The notes: a model not told the origin generated them from the letters alone. Shown: positions 1-7,151, numbered from the stretch's first letter. The stretch: 16,888 nucleotides of DNA from an uncultured Clostridium sp. (GCA_900548455.1 URKQ01000051.1:1-16888); one strand, 5' to 3'. Numbers and translations are program-made.

Positions 1-69
1 GGTTGGAAGGGGACCCTGTTCCCTCCTTGTTAAGGAGAGATACTCAAAGGGAACCATAGGGTTCCTTTT
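1..69. other. Hairpin-rich G+C-rich sequence at the window edge
   Basis: This stretch is much richer in G and C than what follows. It can fold into several hairpins: 8-14 with 18-24, the overlapping alternative CTCCTT (23-28) with AAGGAG (32-37), and a 10-bp stem 46-55/60-69 with loop ATAG, which contains one G-U pair and ends in TTTT. The last hairpin could act as a terminator for whatever lies upstream. One frame is open from base 2 to a stop at 101-103 (33 codons without a start), so the tail of a truncated gene is possible but unrecognised. An intergenic repeat unit or the 3' end of a structured RNA fits as well. Confidence 0.4.
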
Positions 70-93
70 GAAAAAGCTGAACAAGGTAATATG

Positions 94-159
94 GGCTCTG
101 TAACAAAATAAAGTGATAGAATGTACAAGTCATGCTGGATAGTAAATGCATACAGAGCC
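94..159. repeat. 9-bp perfect inverted repeat, 66 bp overall
   Basis: GGCTCTGTA (94-102) is repeated in inverted form as TACAGAGCC (151-159). The ends resemble insertion-sequence termini in general style (starting GGCTCTGT), but the interior is only 48 bp, no transposase is present and no convincing target-site duplication is visible. It may be a tiny mobile-element remnant or a chance inverted repeat. Confidence 0.3.
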
Positions 160-179
160 TAATTAATTGGGGTGGATTT

Positions 180-416
180 ATGAATTTTGAGGAAGAGATG
201 ATGAGATGGTCTTATACACGGAGCATGGGGGCATTTAAATATATTTTAAGTCGAGGAATACTGTACTTATTGGCTTTTATAGGGTTAAGAGCTATATTCC
301 ACATACAGTATGAAGATAGCTTTAAATATATTATTGAGGTAGTGGTTACTTTTGGGTGGTTCTTTATTCGGTGGAGAAAACAAGAGAAGAAATATAAACT
401 TTGGAAGGCTGTGTAG
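180..416 (+). CDS. Small hypothetical membrane protein, 78 aa
   Basis: I do not recognise this protein. The ATG at 180 is preceded by GGGGTGG (169-175) at good spacing, so I prefer it to the in-frame ATG at 132, which has no ribosome binding site and lies inside the inverted repeat. The product begins with an acidic stretch (MNFEEEM), has two likely membrane segments (about residues 22-41 and 48-64), and ends in a strongly basic tail (RWRKQEKKYKLWK), so both ends are probably cytoplasmic with the tail held inside by its positive charge. The gene ends just before a bidirectional terminator shared with the convergent cupin gene. Its function is unknown. Good start context and a full-length frame support a real gene, but its small size leaves doubt. 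Confidence 0.55.
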   Translation: MNFEEEMMRWSYTRSMGAFKYILSRGILYLLAFIGLRAIFHIQYEDSFKYIIEVVVTFGWFFIRWRKQEKKYKLWKAV

Positions 417-423
417 TAAAATA

Positions 424-464
424 AAGGGGATGTCGGACTATAATTAGTGCGACATCCCCTTCTT
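424..464. terminator. Bidirectional rho-independent terminator
   Basis: A 12-bp perfect stem (424-435 with 450-461) has the core GGGGATGTCG/CGACATCCCC, and the loop can form four more pairs (437-440 with 445-448). A run of A precedes it and T-rich sequence follows, so it can end transcription both from the small membrane protein gene (+) and from the cupin gene (-), whose stop codon is only 14 bp away. Confidence 0.85.
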
Positions 465-477
465 GTTGTAGTATTTT

Positions 478-816
478 TTATGGGAATATTACTGTTAAAA
501 TCATTTTAAATTGTTCTTTTGCAAATACAGCATGAGGCTTTCCAGCAGGCATAATTATGGATTCACCGCTGTGAAGAATATACTTTTCATCAGCAATTGT
601 AATTTCACATTCACCGTCTAATACATTTATTAATGCATCTCCATGAGATTTGTGTGAGCTAATTTCTTCATTTTTATCAAAGGCAAAAAGTGTTAGTGAT
701 ATGGCATTGTTTTGAGACAGTGTTTTACTTACCACTTGACCTTTTAATACTTGTATTTCATCTTTTAAAGATATGATTGTTTCAGAATTTATATTTTTAA
801 TAAGTTGTTTTGTCAT
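478..816 (-). CDS. Small single-domain cupin protein, 112 aa
   Basis: This is a stand-alone cupin beta-barrel of the kind found in small cytoplasmic metal- or ligand-binding proteins. Motif 1 is visible around residues 51-68 (EEISSHKSHGD...LDG) with metal-ligand candidates H55 and H58; the usual glutamate is replaced by D60. Motif 2 lies around 84-95 (GESIIMPAGKPH) with H95 as a further ligand. The start is set by GGAGGAA on the minus strand at 822-828, five bases from the ATG. It is monocistronic, with its own -10 box and a strong terminator. Family members include isomerases, dioxygenases and sensor-type proteins, so the cupin fold is clear and the reaction is not. Confidence 0.85.
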   Translation of the reverse strand: MTKQLIKNINSETIISLKDEIQVLKGQVVSKTLSQNNAISLTLFAFDKNEEISSHKSHGDALINVLDGECEITIADEKYILHSGESIIMPAGKPHAVFAKEQFKMILTVIFP

Positions 817-854
817 CGCAATTCCTCCATTTGTATATTTTAGTTGATGAATTG

Positions 855-860
855 ATTATA
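855..860 (-). promoter_or_regulatory. Candidate -10 box of the cupin gene
   Basis: The minus strand reads TATAAT here, about 39 bases upstream of the cupin start. No good -35 box is visible at 16-18 bp, so the assignment rests on the -10 match and position only. Confidence 0.4.
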
Positions 861-1025
861 ATACAATAAAAATATTAAGTATGTTGCTTTTGTTACGGAG
901 TGGAGAAAATACCTGTTTCAAATAAGAATTTACATCAAAGTAGAAAAAATGAATTTAGTAATAATTGGTTTAAAATGATTATATATAATAATATACAATT
1001 TTATAAAAGATAATACAAAATATGT

Positions 1026-1031
1026 TATAAT
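1026..1031 (+). promoter_or_regulatory. Candidate -10 box for the tandem-GNAT gene
   Basis: TATAAT stands about 120 bases upstream of the start codon. The expected -35 position is occupied by AT-rich sequence without a clear TTGACA match. In DNA this AT-rich such hits arise by chance, so support is modest. Confidence 0.35.
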
Positions 1032-1153
1032 ACGTATATATATTGTGCATCAATTGAAATTTTAACTTAAATTGAAAAAGTAAATTTCGCTTTTTTAGTT
1101 AAACGGAAATTAGTGAGCAAGAGTAAAATTTTGAATTTAATAAGGAGGGCAAT

Positions 1154-2068
1154 ATGAGAGAGTGGAGTAATGATATAAAAGTATATGAATTAGAAGAGGG
1201 TTTTACTTTAGAAATTGCGGATAGAAAAGAATATGCTAGATATTATGCTGTATATGTACAGCAAGAAGATAACATAGGATTTAAAAAGGATTTTCAACAA
1301 AGTTTAGATGTGGTTGCAGAAGACGATATATGCTTTTGGATAAAAAAGGATGAGAAAAGGATAGGCGGAGCTTTCTTGCGACCTAATGCTATTGAAGGAT
1401 TATTTTTAATTCCACCATATAATAATAGTTATAAGGCGTTAATCTTAATTAAGAAGGCATTAATGTGCTGGTCAGATAGAAGCAAACCTATTGAAGCAAA
1501 TGTGGTAAATGAGTCTCAAGTAGAAATCTATGAAAAATTAGGATTTAGAATAGTAGGAAGAGGAAGATGGATGATACGTCCAACAGAAGAATTTATCGTA
1601 GAGTGGGAAGATAAGTTTGAAAAAGTATTGCCAAGTAAAGAACAAACTAATGAAATAGGCAAACTACTTCATGCTGCTTATGTAGATGATCCATTTCAGC
1701 ATTATAGTTTAGAGGAAATAACCGGATTTGTAGAAGATTATTTTGAAAACAATTCTCACATTGATATATTAAATAAAGCATCTTCAGCAGTATATGATAA
1801 GGACACAAAAGAGCTTATTGGAGTATGTTTGATTTCAGAATTTAATGAATGGCCTTTAGTATACGATATTGCAGTTAAAAAAGAGTATAGAGGGAAAGGT
1901 ATTGCAGAGAAAATGCTTCAGAATAGTTTAACAGAACTGAAGAAAGATTATCCTGTTGTAAGATTATATGTAGATTCAGGAAATCCTGCTGAAACTCTTT
2001 ATTATAATGTTGGTTTCTTCCCAGGCAAAAAACTGACCGATTTATCTATTCCAGCAGATAATATATAA
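1154..2068 (+). CDS. Tandem-GNAT N-acetyltransferase, 304 aa
   Basis: Two GNAT-like halves are visible. The C-terminal half carries the acetyl-CoA pyrophosphate-binding motif RGKGIA (246-251) after a beta-strand YDIAV, and the closing NPAETLYYNVGF segment (277-288) typical of GNAT motif B. The N-terminal half ends in a similar segment (NESQVEIYEKLGF, about 119-131) but lacks a recognisable RxxGxG loop where it should lie (near PPYNNSYKA, 87-95), so it is probably catalytically dead and structural. The start is supported by AAGGAGGG (1142-1149). It stands alone between two AT-rich gaps. The substrate cannot be told: small molecules, antibiotics or peptides are all used by such enzymes. Confidence 0.85.
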   Translation: MREWSNDIKVYELEEGFTLEIADRKEYARYYAVYVQQEDNIGFKKDFQQSLDVVAEDDICFWIKKDEKRIGGAFLRPNAIEGLFLIPPYNNSYKALILIKKALMCWSDRSKPIEANVVNESQVEIYEKLGFRIVGRGRWMIRPTEEFIVEWEDKFEKVLPSKEQTNEIGKLLHAAYVDDPFQHYSLEEITGFVEDYFENNSHIDILNKASSAVYDKDTKELIGVCLISEFNEWPLVYDIAVKKEYRGKGIAEKMLQNSLTELKKDYPVVRLYVDSGNPAETLYYNVGFFPGKKLTDLSIPADNI

Positions 2069-2139
2069 AAGTATCTAATAAAATAGTTGTAAATAGAGTT
2101 AAAAGCTTGTTTACAATATAATTTAATCAATTTTGTATT

Positions 2140-2192
2140 ATATTCTCCATTTTATTGAATTCAGCTATGAGGATTTATGAAATGGAGAATAT
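2140..2192. repeat. Long inverted repeat between two genes
   Basis: ATATTCTCCATTTTAT (2140-2155) pairs with ATGAAATGGAGAATAT (2177-2192): 16 pairs including one G-U, with a 21-nt loop. No T-run follows on the + strand, so it is not a standard terminator. It may be an operator for the next gene, since its right arm ends about 16 bp before a TATAAT box, or a weak terminator of the GNAT gene. Confidence 0.7.
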
Positions 2193-2207
2193 TATTCGTA
2201 ATGATTA

Positions 2208-2213
2208 TATAAT
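2208..2213 (+). promoter_or_regulatory. Candidate -10 box for the zinc-hydrolase gene
   Basis: TATAAT lies about 80 bases upstream of the start at 2295. The -35 position at 17 bp spacing would be 2185-2190, inside the right arm of the inverted repeat; that hexamer (GAGAAT) is a poor match, so either the promoter needs an activator or the call is wrong. Confidence 0.35.
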
Positions 2214-2294
2214 ATAGAAAAATGTACATTTTAGTAGTGAAGTATATGTAATAAGACCTAAAATGAAATTTTAGAAATTTGGAGGAATATTGTT

Positions 2295-2960
2295 ATGGCT
2301 TCTTGGATGGTCCACTTAAGAGTGGCAGATAATTTAATTAATAAATTTAACAATTTGTCTATTGAAGATTTTATAGTAGGAAATATAGGACCTGATTGTG
2401 GTGAACCTAATGAAACTTGGACAGAATTTACACCACCTAAAGAGATTACTCATTGGAAATCTGGAAAAGATGAAAAGACAATATCTCCTGAGTTGTTTTA
2501 CAATAACTACTTTGGAGAGAAAAATAATGATATTAAAAAGTTTTCTTTTTATATAGGGTATTATGTACATCTATTAACTGATGTTCAGTGGTATAAGGAT
2601 ATACTTCTTCCTACAAAAGAAAAATTTAAAGATGAGTTTTTAAGGGATAGCAATTATGAAGTATTCGAGAGAATAAAAGGAGATTGGTATGATTTAGATC
2701 ATTTGTTTATAAAGGAGAATAAGGATTTTTATTCTTTTAAAATTTTTCAAAATTTAAAACATTATAATAATAACTATCTAGAGTATTATTCCGTTACTGC
2801 TATACCTAAGCAAATATCTTACATAAGTAAATTTTACAATGAAGAGCAGGACAATTTATATAGAGAATATATATATTTAACTGAGGAAGAGATGAATACC
2901 TTTGTTAAAAGGACATGTAATACAATAGAAAATGTTCTTGTTAAAAAGAGAGTATTATAA
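2295..2960 (+). CDS. Zinc-dependent phospholipase C-like hydrolase, 221 aa
   Basis: The layout fits the PF00882 (Zn-dependent phospholipase C) family of mostly uncharacterised clostridial hydrolases. It has a W4/H7 N-terminus (MASWMVH), D34 in NIGPDCG, H53 in EITHW, H92 and D96 in YVHLLTD, and a further acidic/His cluster WYDLDH (131-136). These residues would form the metal cluster. Unlike secreted alpha-toxins there is no signal peptide and no C-terminal C2-like domain, so the enzyme should act in the cytoplasm and its substrate may not be phospholipid. GGAGG (2281-2285) supports the start. The following GNAT gene begins two bases after its stop, so the two are probably cotranslated. Confidence 0.75.
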   Translation: MASWMVHLRVADNLINKFNNLSIEDFIVGNIGPDCGEPNETWTEFTPPKEITHWKSGKDEKTISPELFYNNYFGEKNNDIKKFSFYIGYYVHLLTDVQWYKDILLPTKEKFKDEFLRDSNYEVFERIKGDWYDLDHLFIKENKDFYSFKIFQNLKHYNNNYLEYYSVTAIPKQISYISKFYNEEQDNLYREYIYLTEEEMNTFVKRTCNTIENVLVKKRVL

Positions 2961-2962
2961 AA

Positions 2963-3385
2963 ATGTATATATTCAAAATAGGTGTTCAGCATGTAGATTG
3001 GGAAGGTCTTTATTCTTTATATGAAGATGTAAATATGCTAGGGAGATTTATTAAAAATAAGGATTATGAAAAAATAAAGCAGGGATTTGAAAATAGTTAT
3101 AAAGTTGTTACGGCATGGGATAATGACAAGCTTGTAGGGGCTTGTAGAATGATTTCCGATGGTATATGTTATGGAATGGTGTTTGATGTGGCAGTTTTAC
3201 AGGATTATCAAGGCCGTGGTATAGGTAAAAATCTTATGTTTAAACTTTTAGAAGGAGAAGAGAATATTCCAATTCATTTAACTGCAACTTTTGGAAAGGA
3301 AGAATTTTATAAAAAACTTGGCTTTAAGAAACATAAAACTGCGTATTCAAAGTACCCCTTTAAAACTGATTATGTAGAAGAGTAA
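2963..3385 (+). CDS. Single-domain GNAT N-acetyltransferase, 140 aa
   Basis: This is a compact GNAT enzyme. After the beta-strand FDVAVLQDY comes the acetyl-CoA loop QGRGIGKNL (83-91), and the C-terminal FYKKLGF segment (115-121) closes the fold. Its short length and the LVGACRMISDG strand are typical of small-molecule GNATs. It starts two bases after the zinc-hydrolase stop with only a weak purine-rich site (AAGAGAG, about 2946-2951) inside that gene, so translation is probably coupled. The pair may act on related substrates, but that is inference from spacing only. No close homologue function can be named from sequence alone. Confidence 0.85.
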   Translation: MYIFKIGVQHVDWEGLYSLYEDVNMLGRFIKNKDYEKIKQGFENSYKVVTAWDNDKLVGACRMISDGICYGMVFDVAVLQDYQGRGIGKNLMFKLLEGEENIPIHLTATFGKEEFYKKLGFKKHKTAYSKYPFKTDYVEE

Positions 3386-3419
3386 AAAGGAAATGTAAAA
3401 AACGAAAGGATAGACCTTT

Positions 3420-3923
3420 ATGGAAGAAAAATATAAAAAAATATTTTTTGTATCTTGTGGTATTTTTCTATTTAGCATAATAGTTTCTTTATTTTATGTG
3501 TTTTCTTCAGATAATTACTTGAAAGTTAAAACGGGAGCATATTATTGCAATATAGAAATAATAGGAAAAGAGAACAAACAAACATATACATGGGACTTGG
3601 CTATTGGTAAAGATAGGATTAAAACTGATGTTGTTGAAAATGAAAAGAATTATGACTACTTAAATAAATTTAGAAATGCAGTAAGTGATATATCTTGTGA
3701 AAAGTATAAATTGTTTTTTAAAATAGCGTACAGTATTTTATTAGTGATAGCTTTAGTATGTGTTGAAAAAAGTTCTATTTCTAAAGCAAATATAAAAAGA
3801 AAAAAACAACTTGAGATGATAATATCAATTTTTTTTATAATTGCACTGGTAGAAATAAGTAAGTCTTATGTTGATTTTAATCAATATTTAAAAAATGCAA
3901 CTTATTATTTTAATGTAGTTTAA
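3420..3923 (+). CDS. Hypothetical three-pass membrane protein, 167 aa
   Basis: I do not recognise this protein. Hydrophobic segments lie at about residues 8-29, 98-115 and 131-147. A domain of about 65 residues sits between the first and second and contains two cysteines (C43, C93) and an aromatic-rich first part (GAYYCNIEII). A basic loop (KRKKQ, 126-130) before the third segment is probably cytoplasmic, which would put the large loop outside the cell, where the cysteines could pair. AAAGGA (3405-3410) precedes the ATG by nine bases. The gene follows the GNAT gene by 34 bp and precedes the toroid gene by 30 bp on the same strand, so it may belong to one transcription unit. No function can be assigned. 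Confidence 0.6.
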   Translation: MEEKYKKIFFVSCGIFLFSIIVSLFYVFSSDNYLKVKTGAYYCNIEIIGKENKQTYTWDLAIGKDRIKTDVVENEKNYDYLNKFRNAVSDISCEKYKLFFKIAYSILLVIALVCVEKSSISKANIKRKKQLEMIISIFFIIALVEISKSYVDFNQYLKNATYYFNVV

Positions 3924-3953
3924 ATCTAATATATGTAGCGGGGAGTAGAAGAT

Positions 3954-4892
3954 ATGGATTTATTACAAAATGATTATGAAAAAATTAGAAAATGGATATA
4001 TATAAATGCAAGGCCTTTAGATTTAGCTCGTTGGAAATATCACTTTGAAGGCGGAAGTAAAAAAGATGTATTATTAAGTCTTTCTTTTTATCAAAATGAT
4101 GATGGTGGCTTTGGACATGGGCTGGAATTAGATTGTTGGAATCCTAACTCTAATCCAATGCAAACTTGGAAGGCAACGGATATTTTAAAGGAAATAGACG
4201 GTTGTGAAAATGATAGTAAAGTAACTGAAGGAATTTTAAGGTTTTTAGATAGTGATAAATTTTTTGTTGATGGTTATTGGAATGCAGTAATTCCATCAAA
4301 TAATGATTATCCACACGCACCTTGGTGGTCATATTATGAAGGAGCAAATAAGGATTGGGGATGCAATCCTTCAGTAAGTTTAGCAGGGTTTGTAATTTTA
4401 ACAGCTAATAGAACATCTTCTATATATAAAAGAGCAGAACTTCTTATTAAAGATTGTACAAGCGAATATATAAATGGTGGACTTCTTGAAAGTATGCATG
4501 AAAGTAAATGTTTTGTTCAACTATATGATTATCTAATGAAAAGTAAAACAAATATTATTGATTTAGATAAACTCAAAAGTAAGCTTATAGAGCAAGTTAA
4601 TTATTGTATATGTAGAGATGATAGTAAATGGAAAACAGAGTATGTTTGTAGACCATCCTTTTTTATTGATGGTAAAAATAGCATTTTTTATGAGGAAAAT
4701 AAAGAAGTTTTAAATAGAGAATTGAATTTTATAATAGAAAATTTAAATGATGAGGGTACATGGAATATTAATTGGAACTGGAACCAATATGAAAAGCAGT
4801 GGGTTTTAAGTGAGAATTGGTGGAAAGCTGAAATAATTATTAACAATCTAATATTGCTTAGAAATTTTGGCAAATGGGGGAAAAGTAAATGA
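3954..4892 (+). CDS. Alpha/alpha-toroid, prenyltransferase/cyclase-like protein, 312 aa
   Basis: The segment FYQNDDGGFGHGLE (45-58) matches the repeat signature of the six-hairpin alpha/alpha toroid seen in prenyltransferases and terpene cyclases (Q..DGGF-type), and a second copy-like element, NDEGTWNINW (265-274), lies near the C-terminus. The protein is unusually rich in tryptophan (for example PWWSYYEG, SENWW). The DXDD motif of class II terpene cyclases is not evident, so cyclase activity is doubtful; a sugar- or lipid-binding toroid is equally possible. GGGGAG (3940-3945) supports the start. Its last four bases overlap the start of the hydrolase gene (ATGA), pointing to translational coupling. 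No signal peptide is seen, so it should be cytoplasmic. Confidence 0.6.
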   Translation: MDLLQNDYEKIRKWIYINARPLDLARWKYHFEGGSKKDVLLSLSFYQNDDGGFGHGLELDCWNPNSNPMQTWKATDILKEIDGCENDSKVTEGILRFLDSDKFFVDGYWNAVIPSNNDYPHAPWWSYYEGANKDWGCNPSVSLAGFVILTANRTSSIYKRAELLIKDCTSEYINGGLLESMHESKCFVQLYDYLMKSKTNIIDLDKLKSKLIEQVNYCICRDDSKWKTEYVCRPSFFIDGKNSIFYEENKEVLNRELNFIIENLNDEGTWNINWNWNQYEKQWVLSENWWKAEIIINNLILLRNFGKWGKSK

Positions 4893-6031
4893 AAATAGGT
4901 AGAGTAGTTAGAATTCTAGAAGATACAAGTAGAAAAGAGATATTTGGAAAAACTGATGAAAATAGAAAAGTTATAATAAGTATTTTTTATCCTGTAGATG
5001 AGAATTATAAAATTGAAAAAGAAGCTTTTTATAAAGATTTATATGATCCAAAACAAGATGAATTTATAAATGACTTTAAACGTGTTGTTAATAAGGAAAA
5101 TGAAGATGAGAAAGAAGATTTTTTAAACAATCTTAAGATTAACATATATAATGACATGCCAATTTGCAGAGAGGATAAGCAGTATCCGGTTATAATTCAT
5201 TGCACTGGACTTGGGTGTTCTCGAGATTACATGACATTTAACACAGAAGCTTTGGTGGAGAATGGTTACATTGTTGTGACTATAGAACATATACATGATA
5301 GTATGTTATCTGTTTTCCCAGATGGTACAATTATTCGTTGTAAAGATGAAGAATTTACACAAGAAGAGAAACTTCAGTTAATAGATATTAGATTAAAGGA
5401 TATATCTTTTGTTATAGATGAACTTTTCCATATAAATGATAATGATGAAATGTTAAAAGGAAAATTTAATTTGGATTTAATAGGTATCTCAGGACATTCT
5501 TTGGGAGGTGCTGCAACATTTAAATCATGTATAGTTGATTCTAGGATAAAAGCAATGATATTATATGATGCATCATTACAGTTCTTTGATGTTGAAAGTG
5601 AACTGAAAAAAAGAAAAAGATTAAAAACTCCAGTTTTAAATTTTAGAAGAGAAGATTTTGGCTATAGTGAATCTATGAAAGGTTTTTTAGATTTTGCTAA
5701 AAAAGCATTTGAGCCAGAGAAGTTTAAAGAGCAAACTTTAGTTTATGATAAAGTATTAAGGGATTCTGAAAAAAATCAAAATTTGCTTTATAAATATTTA
5801 TCAGGATATAAATCCTTTATAAAATTAAAAGGTGCTACACACATGACATTTTCGGATTACTATACTCTCACAGGTAATAAAATGGAAAATAATAACTTAT
5901 CAGTAGAAGAAGCTCATAAATGCATTAATACTGTTTCAGTAAATTTCTTTGATGAATTTTTGCTTGATAAGAAAGGAAATTATAGTGAATTAAAAGAGGG
6001 CAAACTGGATTGTATTACTAAAGTTGATTAA
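4889..6031 (+). CDS. Alpha/beta hydrolase of the PAF-acetylhydrolase type, 380 aa
   Basis: This is a serine esterase or lipase with the nucleophile elbow GHSLGG (202-207, Ser204). The oxyanion region HCTGLGCSRDYMTF (104-117), followed by NGYIVVTIEH (125-134), is the pattern of the platelet-activating-factor acetylhydrolase / dienelactone-hydrolase-like family. Asp227 (YDAS) and His318 (GATHMTFSDYY) are the likely rest of the triad. There is no signal peptide, so it should be intracellular. A charged insertion at about 41-90 separates the first strands. It overlaps the toroid gene by 4 bp. Members cleave short acyl esters of lipids or polyester-type substrates; the actual substrate here is unknown, and the toroid partner may bind or supply it. 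Confidence 0.8.
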   Translation: MKIGRVVRILEDTSRKEIFGKTDENRKVIISIFYPVDENYKIEKEAFYKDLYDPKQDEFINDFKRVVNKENEDEKEDFLNNLKINIYNDMPICREDKQYPVIIHCTGLGCSRDYMTFNTEALVENGYIVVTIEHIHDSMLSVFPDGTIIRCKDEEFTQEEKLQLIDIRLKDISFVIDELFHINDNDEMLKGKFNLDLIGISGHSLGGAATFKSCIVDSRIKAMILYDASLQFFDVESELKKRKRLKTPVLNFRREDFGYSESMKGFLDFAKKAFEPEKFKEQTLVYDKVLRDSEKNQNLLYKYLSGYKSFIKLKGATHMTFSDYYTLTGNKMENNNLSVEEAHKCINTVSVNFFDEFLLDKKGNYSELKEGKLDCITKVD

Positions 6032-6035
6032 AAGG

Positions 6036-6233
6036 ATGAGTATATTGGATAAATGTAAGAACTATAATTTAATTAAATGGATAATTGGATTTACATTCGG
6101 TGTTATGTGGAAAAGATTATTAAAAGGTGTAAATATTCCAGACTGCATTAAATTCTTAATGGGAATTTTAATAATTATTATTATATATTATTTAGTATGT
6201 AAAATTAAATCAATTAGGAAAGATTTTAGATAA
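6036..6233 (+). CDS. Small hypothetical membrane protein, 65 aa
   Basis: The reading frame carries one long hydrophobic stretch (FLMGILIIIIIYYLV) and a shorter one near IKWIIGFTFGVMW, with basic residues at the C-terminus (KIKSIRKDF), so it is probably a two-pass or single-pass inner membrane protein. The start is uncertain: the ATG at 6036 has AAAGG directly against it, which is too close for a normal ribosome binding site, while a TTG at 6024 overlaps the hydrolase gene and has none. Coupling to the hydrolase would explain either. No family is recognised. Confidence 0.45.
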   Translation: MSILDKCKNYNLIKWIIGFTFGVMWKRLLKGVNIPDCIKFLMGILIIIIIYYLVCKIKSIRKDFR

Positions 6234-6269
6234 TGAATATTAAATAATTAAAAATAAATTACAAAAATA

Positions 6270-6298
6270 TTGAAAGATTTAATTTATGAGGGTATAAT
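6270..6298 (+). promoter_or_regulatory. Sigma-A promoter of efp (distal)
   Basis: TTGAAA (6270-6275) and TATAAT (6293-6298) are separated by exactly 17 bp, five and six matches out of six. Transcription would begin near 6305 and give a leader of about 210 bases. A second TATAAT at 6461-6466 lies nearer the gene but has no clear -35, and could be a secondary start. The intergenic stretch 6234-6514 otherwise holds only a weak 7-bp inverted repeat (6392-6398 with 6411-6417). Confidence 0.65.
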
Positions 6299-6514
6299 GG
6301 GTTTGCAAATAATGCATAGTTTTGATAAAATATCTTTGTTAATGTATTTATACTTAAATAAAATAGCTTATTAATACTAATTGGATTTTTAATTGTTATA
6401 TTTTAATGATTAACAATCTTGCAAAAAACTGGCGAAGGTATTAAAGTGAATTAAATAGGTTATAATAAATTTAATGAGGAAGGCTATTTATATTATAAAT
6501 TGGGAGGTTACATT

Positions 6515-7072
6515 ATGATATCAGCTGGAGATTTAAGAAAAGGAACAACTTTCGAGGATGGTGGACAAGTTTACACTGTTGTAGATTTTTTACATGTTAA
6601 ACCTGGTAAAGGAGCAGCATTCGTAAGAACTAAATTAAAAAATGCTATAACTGGAGCAGTTACTGAAACAACTTTCAACCCAACTGCTAAATTCCAAGAA
6701 GCTGTTATAGAAAGAAAAGAAATGCAATATTTATATTCTGATGGAGAGTTATACTACTTCATGGATCAAGAAACTTTTGAGCAAATTCCTTTAAACTATG
6801 AAAAAGTTGAAGAAGCTATAAAGTTCTTAAAAGAAAATATGTTTGCTATAATCAAATTTTACAAAGGAGAGGCTTTCTCAGTTGAAGCTCCAAACTTTGT
6901 TGAATTAGTAATTACTCACTCAGAGCCAGGAGTAAGAGGAAATACTGCTACAAACGTATTAAAGCCAGCTACTCTTGAAACTGGAGCTATTGTTCAAGTT
7001 CCTACTTTCGTTAACGAAGGAGATACTGTAAGAGTAGATACAAGAACTGGAGAATACATGGAAAGAGTTTAA
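6515..7072 (+). CDS. efp: Translation elongation factor P, 185 aa
   Basis: EF-P binds between the ribosomal P and E sites and relieves stalling at consecutive prolines. The sequence has the N-terminal KOW-like domain with the loop VKPGKGAAF (28-36) whose tip residue Lys32 is the position modified in Bacillus. The OB domains that follow end in the signature TATNVLKPATLETGA. An in-frame TTG at 6500 would add five residues, but GGGAGG (6502-6507) lies seven bases before the ATG at 6515, which gives the standard MISAGDLRKG N-terminus and the family length of 185. Codons differ from the neighbours (more C-ending and AGA/CCA/GCT codons), as expected for a highly expressed gene. It is monocistronic, with its own promoter and terminator. 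In many clostridia a Xaa-Pro peptidase gene precedes efp; here it is absent. Confidence 0.97.
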   Translation: MISAGDLRKGTTFEDGGQVYTVVDFLHVKPGKGAAFVRTKLKNAITGAVTETTFNPTAKFQEAVIERKEMQYLYSDGELYYFMDQETFEQIPLNYEKVEEAIKFLKENMFAIIKFYKGEAFSVEAPNFVELVITHSEPGVRGNTATNVLKPATLETGAIVQVPTFVNEGDTVRVDTRTGEYMERV

Positions 7073-7082
7073 TCTTTTCCAT

Positions 7083-7151
7083 TTAAACTAATAGTATAAT
7101 TAGTTTAAGCTGTTGACATAGAAAATATGTCAACAGCTTTTTTTCTTTTTT
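7083..7151 (+). terminator. Strong rho-independent terminator after efp
   Basis: A 13-bp perfect stem AGCTGTTGACATA/TATGTCAACAGCT (7108-7120 with 7126-7138), loop GAAAA, is followed by TTTTTTTCTTTTTT. A second perfect 10-bp stem TTAAACTAAT/ATTAGTTTAA (7083-7092 with 7099-7108) sits directly before it and shares its last base, giving a tandem hairpin. Confidence 0.95.

Larger units (their letters stand above)
817..1153. other. Divergent intergenic region, 337 bp
   Basis: This region separates the cupin gene (-) from the tandem-GNAT gene (+) and holds the control regions of both. It is extremely AT-rich. I see the cupin -10 box at 855-860, a + strand -10 box at 1026-1031, and a weak A/T hairpin AAAAAG/CTTTTT (1075-1080 with 1090-1095) in the leader of the + strand gene. 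I see no gene, RNA gene or repeat family in it. Confidence 0.5.

Noticed and set aside
2..103. Open frame of 33 codons reaching a stop at 101-103, possible tail of a truncated gene.
   Set aside because: It has no recognisable family pattern, and the region's hairpins explain its composition as well; without upstream sequence it cannot be called.
132..179. Longer version of the small membrane protein starting at ATG 132.
   Set aside because: It has no ribosome binding site, while ATG 180 has GGGGTGG at good spacing.
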